Part shown: positions 12,966-23,300 of the stretch, one piece after another
Layout of the letters: each line of letters begins with the position of its first letter
How positions within the stretch are numbered: the stretch's first letter is position 1
DNA from: Welwitschia mirabilis
Taxonomy: Eukaryota; Gnetophyta; Gnetopsida; Welwitschiales
Direction: 5' to 3'
Length of the DNA: 41,946 nt
NCBI GenBank assembly: GCA_051453625.1
Contig: JBOZIK010000001.1
Span: forward strand, 136,468,750-136,510,695
The notes under the pieces: model-generated
What the model saw: only the letters and a program-made list of their open reading frames with translations
What the model was told of the DNA's origin: nothing
Databases searched by the model: none
Translations under genes and position numbers: made by a program

Positions 12966-14307
12966 TTCCTTTAGGTAGTTTCTTCTTTCATGAAAAATCT
13001 TAGCTCCATTTCTTGCATTAGGCCGAAGCATATGATTGTAGTATCCATGTAATATTTGTATTTTTCACTTTCATTAGCTAATACTAAGATAAGGGAGATA
13101 TTTGAGGGATATCTTTACATTCTTAATTGATGGGGCCACCAATCCTCTTAACATGCTTAGGTTCTATGTATCTAATAGACATTTTGGCCAAGTGATTAAG
13201 GGGTTCACTATAATTTTGGATATTCATGTTGTTTTATATTATATTATTATTAAAATGCATCTTACATTAAATTGGCATTAAAGACTTATTAAACTAAATG
13301 AGTCTGATCCTCAAGACTCTATTTAGGCTAGGCATTCCTTCTTAGAAAATTCTAAGGCTTATGGTATATAATGTATTATTTATTATTGAACATTGAGATT
13401 ATATTACTTATAATTGTGTTTTATATATTTTTAATACTAACTCTTATTATGAATTCTTACTTAGTTTAATTGATTTTTATTTTTACAAATCAGTTTGAAT
13501 TCTCTTATTCTTAGTTTAGTTAAAGTTTACTTTTCCCAAAGTGAAGTAATTTAAGAAAGCCGTAACTCATTTAATGCTAAGTAAAACTTTATGAATTTTT
13601 TTTGTAGGTTTAAAATAATGTTAGGAACTTAAAATTTTTAAAATAGTACTTTGTTTGAGAGTAAAATAATTTTTAAAATTTATTTTATGAAAATAACTCA
13701 AAACTTACAAGCAGAAAATAGCAAGAAAAAAGGTCTTAGTTTCCAAACTTTATAGAAAGTTCTAATAAAAATGGAGTAGTCCAACTTGTAGAGAATTCAT
13801 TAATATTTTCAAAAAATTTTCACTCATTTAAAGAATTCAAGTAGATTAAAAGTTATAGCCATTTTAGTAAAGGGTATTAATTTAGCAACTCTAAAATTTA
13901 GGCAGTCTTTATAGTCAAAGTTTAACCCTATAAAATGTATCTATACTAATTTAGATTTAATAAAATTAGTTTTTGAGAATAGTATAATGAGTCTAGTTTA
14001 AGAAAGATAAGTCTAATTTATTTTTACATTTTTAAATAATTAATTAGAAATTTTTACATTCAAAAGCTAAGAAAATGTGTAATTAATTTTATTAATTATT
14101 AAAAATTATCTAATGAAAGTATCAGATTATTTCAAGTACTATATATGATTTCTAGTTAAGTTAAATTTATTTTTTATTCATTTTTATATACTATTTATTA
14201 ATACTTAAGCCCTTATTCTTGCATTTCAAGCATAAACATTAGGGTCGTCTATTTAATAATTCTAGAGATCTGTAGGTTAATCACTTAGCTTTATTAATGT
14301 TTTTTTT

Positions 14308-14310
<3 letters not shown>

Positions 14311-14353
<43 letters not shown>
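14311..14353. repeat. (AT)n microsatellite
   Basis: About 21 uninterrupted AT units inside the TG...CA element. Confidence 0.95.
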
Positions 14354-14355
<2 letters not shown>

Positions 14356-15430
14356 TTAACTTTATTCTAACATATATACTTAGGGTTTATAAGAGGGGTT
14401 TAGAAGTTGTATGGAGCATGTTTTTACAATAGAACTTGAATGCGTTAATGTTCCTTATTTCAAAAGGATTACTATAGTGTAGAAAAATAAATGGATGTTT
14501 TCTTTCATTTATCTTTATTATTATACTTTGAAAATGTATGATTTTCCTTTTATGTTTAAAAAAAAAGATGTTTATATACCTCTTTTTTCTTTTGTATGAT
14601 TGTTTTTTCAAACTAAACTCAATGATGATTAGAATTATTTTTACTAGGTAAAGAATCCATTAAATATTCACATAATTGTATACTTGCATTTGTATGGTAT
14701 GTTTATTTAATTGAATCAAGATAATCGTAACAATTATCCATCCCTATACTTGGATTTCAGCACCAACGTGGGTTGCATTATATGTTTATTTATAAACCGT
14801 TTTGAAAGTGGATTTAATCATCACTCTCTTGCCCTATCAATGCATGGACTTATTTTGATTTGATATCTCAAGTCCTTGGTATTAAAGAATCATGTTGCAC
14901 CATCCTGTAATGCTTCAAGAAAGCAGGGGTTATTTATTAACATGCATCCACCTCATGTACCCCATGTCACCTGTATTAGGGATATATTGTGGTGAAGTCT
15001 AAGCCTATGGAGTTGAACCTAACTATGTTTGTATAATCTAGAGCCTAAAGTAGAACCAACTCACATCTGGAGGGTGGCCAGATATCAACTTGGAATGCAA
15101 TTAATGGGATATCCAACCTCTTATTATATTGATTAGGCACTATCCTAAAATTTATCCATTGTATGTGATAAAACAAGTTCACATTCCATCAACTTTATAC
15201 AAGATATCATTGTATGGTAAAAACAAAAGTTAGGAATAAATATAGAAATACAATTTTAACATTGTTATTGTATGCAAACCAAACTGGTTTATAGCTAAGT
15301 AGTAATTATCTTATCTAATTATTTTAAATCTTATAATGTTTTAATAGATCCTAGATTCCATTGTGCATGTTAGTTAATAATGGTTAAAAAATTTATAGTT
15401 AATTAGGGTAATTAAAGCCAGGGCATTACA

Positions 15431-15435
15431 CTTTA
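15431..15435. repeat. Target-site duplication, right copy
   Basis: CTTTA directly after CATTACA; partner at 11,809-11,813. Confidence 0.75.
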
Positions 15436-15720
15436 GCACCCAAGCTTACATGTCTCTCCATGCTGGAGCTATTCCATTGAATGTTCCAACTAGGGTTAGA
15501 CGAAACTTATCCTCTTGTGATAGGATGATTTTTTTTTTGAAAACTCTACTCATAAGCCCTCTTCTATGATTGTCATCTTGATGTCAGTCCTCTTGTATGT
15601 TTGGTTAGTCTTGCTAGAACCATCTTTTTCCACATAATACTTCTGCAAATGTCCTATTGCAGGTAACTTTCTCATGGTTCTCATTATTTTCCTTGATTCT
15701 ACTTCATGGCTTCCCTATCC
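15431..15720 (-). pseudogene. LINE ORF1, N-terminal piece
   Basis: Minus strand reads EDKFRLTLVGTFNGIAPAWR close to the junction. Removing the inserted element and one copy of the duplicated TAAAG (minus strand) places it directly before the ORF1 piece at 11,808, in a compatible frame. Confidence 0.55.
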
Positions 15721-18700
15721 CTGGCCTTCCTCGCTAGGGGAAATTATCTCCATTGTATCTGTAGGGTCTTTGTCATTGAGGGCAATACTACTAATGGTGT
15801 GAGCTATAGCCGCCTGTTCAAACTAGGATTAACTTATATCAGATGTTTTGTTATATTCCGATCTCCTATTTTTAACTACATCCATGCACATGAAGCTCCA
15901 TGAAAGACCTCCATCACACATGACCAGGGGAAACATTAAGTTGTAGAGCTTCAAGATCTCTCTCCATAACTCAGTAGGATTCATGAATTTATGTAGCCTT
16001 ATGTAAAGATCTATTTATTCATTGTAGTTCATGTTTCATATCTTATTATTTATGAGCCATGTGAGATGACTTTCTAAGTTCTTTTTATCATTTTGTGGTT
16101 AATCCATATTAGCAATTTATCATATTTTGACATTAATGCATGATAGTTTTACATATTTTTGTCTTGTTTCTAATAGTGCATATGATTCATTCTTTATGTA
16201 GTTTCCTTGTATTGCTAAGGAACTAGTAATAAGTGGGTTATGCATGTCATGTTATGCTGTTTTGTAGCTTATTTTGGGGCTATATACTCATGCCTAAAAG
16301 TAGGAACTATAGATCCTACATAGGTTTTCATTAGGTAATTATATGATTATGTTGCCATGATCTAGTTTGTTGACACAATTATCACATGGACTTCAAGCTA
16401 ATTCTTTGATAGCATATTCTTATGGTCCACCTACATTATAATTATATGTTAAGATGGTTTTTAATGTTTTATACTTTGAATAGATTTGTATGACCACCAC
16501 TTTGCCACATACTATGGCCCATTATATTGCATCTAGAATTTAAAAACCCTTATCTAGGATGATTGGAAGCCTCAACTTTAGATCTATGTAGATCCTTAAC
16601 CTGCTTTTAGAGTTGATATATTTTCTATTTGATATGAGTATTTAGATTAACTATTATCTACAAACTTGGAGTCTTCATGACCTCCTTCTAAGCCCTTAGC
16701 CTAGAAGGCTAGTCTTTAATGCATGAAGCATTAAATGTTTTGANNNNNNNNNNGTTTTGATTTGACATCATTGATTTTACATTGTTGCATTATTAATAGT
16801 TTTTTTCTTTAAAAAGGAATTGATCTTTCCTGGTGATGTTTATTACTGATGCCTCCTCCCACCCCCTTTTTTCCAAATCATTGCTTTTGTTATGGATGCA
16901 TTTCATATTTAATATGTAATTTCATCGTTTATGTTATTTGGTCTTTATAATTGAAATGAGGTGATAATAGATACTTAAATTATATTCATTTGGTGTTGTC
17001 AAAATCGAAAACTTTAGGAAGCATACCTCCATGTATAGTACAACCATCAAATTCACATAAACTAATGGTTTATTTATCCCAAAAGCTTTATAGGTGTTAA
17101 GTAGGGCACTTAAAATTTCAAGCCCAGAACCTCCTTAAATGGAGGATGAGTCTCTTTCTAATTAGACTTCAATTCGATTAATGATTTATTCATCTAGATG
17201 TAAGTAGAATCATGGTTTGTTATAACATGATTTTTTTTTTTAATCTAATATTCTAATTGTTCTATGTTATATTTGAATGAATCCCTTAGTTCATTCATAA
17301 TACTGAATGTAACTTTACTTTTTCTTATTTTATAACTCATTATTTAATAATTAATTTTTAAGCTTTAGCATCTTTTCATATTCTCCTTGTGGAAGAATAA
17401 CATTCTAATTACTAGTAATATGAATCCACTAAATTAGAATTACGCCCTTAATAGTAGGCTTTTTTGTATGAAAAAAACAAAGAGTTTTCATAAGTGAGAA
17501 TGAATTTCATTCTCATATTTTAGGATTTGTAATTCTTATGGTTTAGGAGAAACAACTTTGACAAATATGCATCAATGTCTCCAAGGATTTCATACGATAA
17601 TGTTTTAATATCAAGCTAATTAAAAGTTTTAAATTACCTACTTTTTTTTTTCCGTGAGTTTTAATTCTTCTAAATAATAATTTTAGTGGATTGGATTTGG
17701 TTATTTGCAAGTTGTAAAAATGCTCTCTTTAGAGAGTACTTCTTACTTTGTCTTGAACTTTGTAATTCCTTTTCATAAGTTTTTTAGATAAGGATCACAT
17801 ATTGTTTTATAGTTTTTTATGTAGGTGTTTTTTAAACACCTTTTCTTAAATGTTAACTAGTATCTAGTCTTGAGAATAATAATTAATTCCTTAAGCATTA
17901 AAATCTTATATAATAGGTTATGTATTTATTTGTAAAAATGTCAAAGAACTAAAATTTCTATCTAATTTGTTAAGTCTCATGTTTCACAGAAATCAACTAA
18001 ACCTTAGTATCAAAACCTATTCATTCTCAATAGAATTTCTTAAAATCCTGTTTAATTTTAAGAAATCATGTGAAGAATTAAAACCTTATTTAAATCAAAG
18101 TTTTAAATTTTAGAGTAACGAGATAAATTCTTAAATGAACACTAATGAAATTGTGTTCATTCTTAATAGAATATTAGTGAAAAATTCTTAACTATAAAAT
18201 TACTCAATTTAATTCTAAATGACATTTCATAATTAAATATGCAACTATTTAGACTATATTTATATGATGCTATTCTCCCCTTATTTGACTCCTGCATATG
18301 GAAATAATGGAATGCTTCTTTGTATAAGGACATTACTTTGAAGTATCATCTTATAATTGTGAAATTTTAAACTTGCCTTTAATCTATGGTGTAAGGTTTG
18401 TACGTCAACATTTCTTAAAGGTTGGAATGAAAATATTATTGTTTTAAATGACTTAAAAACAATAATATAGCTTGAGGGTGAAATTAAAAATGAAAGATAT
18501 ACTTTCTTTCTTTCTTTTTTCCTTTTGTTTTTTGGGGAAAAATTAAAAATCCGAAGTTGTCGTGACTAATGCATAACTAACAATTGAAGTGTTAGTTATG
18601 CAAAACAGTTGTATTAGATGCAAAATAGCCTTGCTTCTAAATTCTTCCCTTAGATCCTAAGCAATTACTTTCTTCCTAAAGGTTTTCAGAAATTATAAGG

Positions 18701-19059
18701 CTTCATTCTAAGAAATCTATACTTGCACGCGCCTCTTAATAAATAAACAATAGAATCATACCTAAGGTAAGGGATTTCTAGAAATTGTATCATATTTTTA
18801 CAACTTTCATCAATACAAATATTTAAATATTTTATTGGTTAGTGCCTTTATCATCTACAAATATTAAAGTGAATGTGTAAAAGTAACAAATATTATATTA
18901 CACAAAAAACCTTAAAAAATGTCATAATGCACACAACCCTGACATATTCTACAAATTCTAAAATGCACTTCAAAACAGCACATAATTTTAAGCATTTGGG
19001 TTAGTCATGGTAAATGGATATAAATGAACCTTTATGTTATCTTTATTCTTTTTATTTCG
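15721..19059. other. AT-rich stretch without recognisable genes
   Basis: Stops in all frames, poly(T) runs near 17,230 and 17,642, one 10-N gap. It may include upstream remains of the LINE near its left edge. Confidence 0.5.
16744..16753. other. Assembly gap (10 N)
   Basis: Flanks end and begin with GTTTTGA, a 7-bp overlap that may mean nothing is missing. Confidence 0.6.
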
Positions 19060-19660
19060 AAGAGGATGAGAGTTCAACCACTTGGATATTTACCAATAGG
19101 ATGGTAGTTTAACTGCCATGGCACTTGTCCTACATTTAGGAAGTCATAGTTTTGAGCCTTTACATGTCCTCATTGGAAAAATATAAGGGCTTGGGCATAA
19201 TTAAAGTTTTCATTTAGGTAATCATGGTGGTTGGACTTTAAAAGGGAAGGCATGATCACATAAAGTTTCAAGTTTGACATCCCTCAACTACCAGGATACT
19301 TGCAAATGGGGTAGTGTTCCAATTAGTGGAACACTCGTTCTTCATTTAGGAAGTCATGGGTTTGAACATGTGGATGCCCTATTCGGCATAGTATAATAGC
19401 TTAAACATAATTAACTTATTTATTGATGTAATTGTAATAGCTATATTACTAGTAAGAAATATAATTACAAAAAAGTTTCAAGTTTGGTGCCCTTCCAACT
19501 ATTGGGACACTTGTTTTTTATTTAAGAAGTCGTGGGTTTAAACCTTTGGATGTTGTGCTCGGTATAGTACAAGGCCTTAGGCAAAAAGAATTCAATTCTA
19601 GTAATGATTATGGTTACTGTATTTTTGAGAGGAGGTGTGGTCACTTAAAGTTTGAGATGG
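19060..19660 (+). repeat. Three tandem diverged tRNA-like (SINE-type) units
   Basis: The block TTTAGGAAGTCATGGGTTTGAA recurs near 19,136, 19,347 and 19,520 with changes. AAAGTTTCAAGTTTG recurs at about 19,262 and 19,474, and a weaker form near 19,636. Unit length is roughly 160-215 bp. The first unit has an exact A box TAGTTTAACTG (19,105-19,115); the second has ACACTCGTTC...GTCATGGGTTTGAAC, like a tRNA anticodon arm to B box. It ends about 500 bp before the amidase start. Confidence 0.5.
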
Positions 19661-19986
19661 TCATCCCCGTTTTCCTTTTTATTTTACTTGATAATACTTT
19701 ACCTCTATAACTATAACATTATTTATAAATCTAACATCATCTTGAAAAGGATAGAATTTAACAATTAGCCCATAATAGAAAGATGTAAGAAAATAACAAA
19801 AATATGTGTTTTGTGGATGAGATGGGACATTTATGAAGAAAGGTTAATAAAGGGCACTCCTTGAGGGAATAAAGTTACAAGAAATAGAATCTTAAAAAAT
19901 TGAATAGAGTGCAATAATTCATGCGTAGTCTACTGTGAAGAAAAGTGTTAGTCAACAAAAATAAGTAAATTAGAAATAGAAATGCT

Positions 19987-19997
19987 ATTATTTATAG
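19987..19997 (+). promoter_or_regulatory. Possible TATA box of the amidase gene
   Basis: TATTTATAG-like sequence about 165 bp before the first in-frame ATG, at a reasonable distance for a plant core promoter. AT-rich surroundings make chance matches common, so this is weak. Confidence 0.2.
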
Positions 19998-20133
19998 CTT
20001 GTAGTGAGAACACTAGAAAGAATGGACCATAACAATCCCTATAAATTTAGAGAAAATGTGATCATACCCAATTAAGAACTCAGACGCGTCCAAATGGAAG
20101 TCAAGAACCACATGATAGAGAACTCAACGTGCG

Positions 20134-20166
20134 ATGCTTTGCCCGTTTAGGGAGAAATATGCTTAA
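20134..20166 (+). promoter_or_regulatory. Upstream ORF overlapping the first amidase ATG
   Basis: A ten-codon frame plus stop (ATG 20134, TAA 20164-20166), out of frame with the gene and ending after the ATG at 20159. If it is inside the transcript and translated, it would reduce use of the 20159 start and favour the downstream in-frame ATGs at 20219 or 20255. Whether the transcript includes it is unknown. Confidence 0.5.
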
Positions 20167-20344
20167 TGTGTGTGCCCCTGGATGCCCGGCGAGAACATTG
20201 AACTTCCCAAAGAGTTATATGTCATCTCGTTCCCTCTGCTGCACTGCTTCTTCAATGGCCTCGCGGGTGAAAGTAGCGGCTGCTCAAATGACTTCCACTA
20301 ATGATCTTCAATCGAATTTGCAGACTTGCACTCGCCTTGCTCAG
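20159..20344 (+). CDS. NLP2: Amidase exon 1
   Basis: 62 codons, ending in phase 0 at a CAG|GT donor. Contains the putative transit peptide, then [17 protein letters not shown], the first strand of the nitrilase fold. ATG 20159 is the first in-frame ATG (A at -3). ATG 20255 sits in a plant-like context (AATGGC) directly before the conserved domain and may be the cytosolic start. Confidence 0.85.
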
Positions 20345-23300
20345 GTCTTGCGATTTTTCCTTTTATCTGTAATAAATTCAATTTAAGCATTAAATCTTGT
20401 TGTTTCATCTGTAAAACATACAGTTTCTAATCTGGTCAAGACAGTCTAAGTAAATTATCTTAGATTATAGGAATAGTGCTGAATAAGATTAATGTAAACC
20501 TTCTTGCATTTTACTGTGGTGTTGATTATCAGGAGGCAGCTGCAGCTGGTGTAAAGTTCCTTTGCCTGCCTGAGAACTTTTCTTTTGTCGGGTGTAAGAT
20601 GGGTGAGAGTCTTAATGTAGCCGATACTCTAGATGGGCCAATTATGGCAAGTTATCGTTCTCTTGCAAGGTAAGTCTAACAGTAAAGATTCTCAGCAACA
20701 ATTTGACATGCAACATGATATGTATGTTCATTTTGTCTTCTATTTTCCCCCTTAGATAGTATACAAAAATAAGATTTCCCAAGTTGCGTTAGATGCTAGG
20801 TAATTTACACATAATCTGTTTCGTCTTACAATTACATCCTTAAATTTCAAATAGAAAAAATTTAAATTGACTTCTTAACAATTCTCATTGTACTGAAATC
20901 TCTTCAGTTGTCAAGAACAAGAATCGATGTAAGCTGAAAACGATACTGCACAAATAAACAAATCGACAATCGTTATTTCTTGCTTTTAACCTACCAAAGT
21001 CTTACAGATATTTTGGAATCCCATTATCTTGAGGTTGTTTTATGAGGTTATGTTTTGACAACATCTTACAGTCCGAATCCCACTGGATGTAAATCTGTGT
21101 GGCTTATGTTAATTTTGGCTTAAGGTGGTGGATGTGAATCTAGATGGTACTGCACTTCGCTACCAATAAGTTATGACTAGTACATACTCTCACGAAAGAT
21201 TACGCTTTAGCTGCCAAACAGTATAGTTCGACTGTTTTGTACGTACAGTATGGTAGCATTGTGTAGTAAAGCTCCTGGGGCATCTTTTGATTGTGAATGG
21301 TGGAGTTACAAAGACATTTGGGTTCAGGGGCACAGGTTCAGATCTCATAAGGTCCACGAACCAGATAAATCTCAACAATAGCAGGGCCCCTGAGTAGCAG
21401 GAAGGCAAATGCAGGCAGAGAAGTTAATTATCCCAACAATGGTGTCAAAGATGTATGCAAATACAAGTAATAACATGATGTGGAGTATTGGTCCGTGCAT
21501 GTAGATGGAAAAATTAGAAATAAAAGCACATAATTGAATTTCCATGACTATCATCAAAGCCTTGTCATGTCCACTTGAACTTGGGTTTTGTGCATGAATT
21601 TAGAGCCGTTTTCTATAATTTATTATCTACCTGATGCTGAATACTCTTTCTTATAAAACTGTGACCATGTCCCACTTCTACCAACAATTGGTTCGTGACC
21701 TGTGATAGGAGAAAACCTCATTTGTTAACATGCCAATGCTTATTGATTAGTCACGTTAATTGTTTCATATGTAAAAGTACACCATTTTGTTAAACACATG
21801 TTATATCGAATGGATTGGAGCTAGAACACATATGAATGTTTTATTTGAAAGCAAAGTCACTTTGTCATTTGATGAATGTGATCTATACAAAGTTGAAGCC
21901 ATGAAAGCATCAGCAAGTTATGACTGTACCTTTATGTAAAATGTTCTGCTTGAAGATTTGCAGGTTCTCAATTCTTTTTTCTAGACTTTTTTGCCTTTTT
22001 GACAGCATTTGTATGTTTATCATTCAAATGACTAACTAAAAACGACTTTATTTATAACTGTAACAGAGATATGAAAATTTGGCTATCGCTTGGAGGGTTT
22101 CAAGAGAAAGGTCCAGACAGTAAACATCTTTATAACACACATGTGTTGTTGGATGATTCAGGAAATATTGGGAGTAGCTACCGTAAAATTCACTTGTAAG
22201 TCCAGATATCAGAGAGCTCTTTTTGGCGCAAAGCTTAAACATTTGTTTTTGGTAATCATTTTATTCTTTGCATTATCACTCACAGATTGTTTATCAAAGA
22301 AACTTATTTCTGAATAGTTCTTTAAATAGAATGAAAATGCAGTTTCCAGTGACTCAAAAGGCTTTATTAACCTTTCTTATTGCATCAACTTCTGTTTTAG
22401 GCTCTGTCTTTTTGGATCCCAGACAGTATGCCCTTGCGCTTAGCGTTAGCACTAAGTAAAGCTCCCATATAATGAAAGAGTTGAAACTCTAAACAATTTG
22501 TATAAACAATGTTGTTAATGCATATAAGATAAAGGTAGAGGTTCTTCAAGTACTAAAGGGGCCTAAGGTTTATAAAATATTCTTGTACTGATTCGCAGAT
22601 CTGAGCTAAAGATTCAGTCACTTTATCTATGGTATGTTATGATGTAATAGCAACCTTTAGCGATCAGACATCTATATCAACTTAATATCTTTTGACAATG
22701 GCTTTCCAATCAGTTGCATGTGCCGGTGTACATAACTGTAGTTATCTAATAACTTTTTGAGTTCTGAACATCCAATATCATACTGAAAACATAATGCATC
22801 TATAGGTAACAGGCACCCATATCTTCATAACATGAAAGCTCATGTTATATATAATAAGCAGAACCCAATAAGGGTTTATTTTGCAAATTATTTGAAAGTA
22901 ATTTTTCTACTTTCAAAAATATCTTGTAGTTTCTTTATCTTGCTCAATGTTTCAGAATATATAAAAACTTGGGTGGCGTTATTAAACTAAAGGTTAATTT
23001 CAAAAATGTAAAACTCGAAAAGGCAAAAGAAAAACAAGAAAACACATGATTTAACATGGTACAACCTCTTTCTAGCCTACATCTGGCATCAGAAGGCTTT
23101 TTTTGTTAATCACCACAATGTAGAAGGTTTCCATCTTTAAAAATGTCCACAAGCCAATTGATGACAGCTTTTTGAAATGAAAAAAGTTAGAGTCTTTCAA
23201 TCCAATAACACTAGTAACATTCAAGGATAACTTCAGAATAGCATACAACTTAGATGACTGGAAGCTCTGGTGGAGGAAAGAACACAATCCTAACTATTCG

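Larger units (their letters stand above)
11814..15430. mobile_element. TG...CA element with 5-bp target-site duplication, no coding capacity seen
   Basis: Begins TGTTATATTCCATATTTTG and ends TAATTAAAGCCAGGGCATTACA-type sequence (last bases GGGCATTACA). Flanked by perfect CTTTA repeats at 11,809-11,813 and 15,431-15,435, and it splits the LINE ORF1. The 3.6 kb span includes 839 N. Visible parts are very AT-rich with no RT, integrase, gag or transposase motif and no internal LTR pair that I can find. A sister copy is at 9,144-9,401. Best reading: a long solo LTR or a non-autonomous LTR element; strand cannot be decided. Confidence 0.7.
6900..15720 (-). mobile_element. Old LINE (L1-like, plant DUF4283 type), split by two later insertions
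   Basis: On the minus strand, in order: ORF1 start (15,720-15,431), ORF1 DUF4283-like region and CCHC knuckle (11,808-11,300), endonuclease (10,570-9,860), RT (9,060-8,250), C-terminal zinc-binding region (about 7,210-7,100). Insertions at 11,814-15,430 and 9,144-9,401 interrupt it. Frames are broken by many stops and shifts. The exact 3' end and poly(A) were not located; the limits given are those of recognisable sequence. Confidence 0.8.

Noticed and set aside
12105-13031. Long open frames on both strands across 12.1-13.0 kb
   Set aside because: They consist almost entirely of N; only a few real codons at the ends.
21190-21557. Minus-strand open frames in amidase intron 2
   Set aside because: Overlap each other in different frames, have no homology I recognise and lie within a well-bounded intron.
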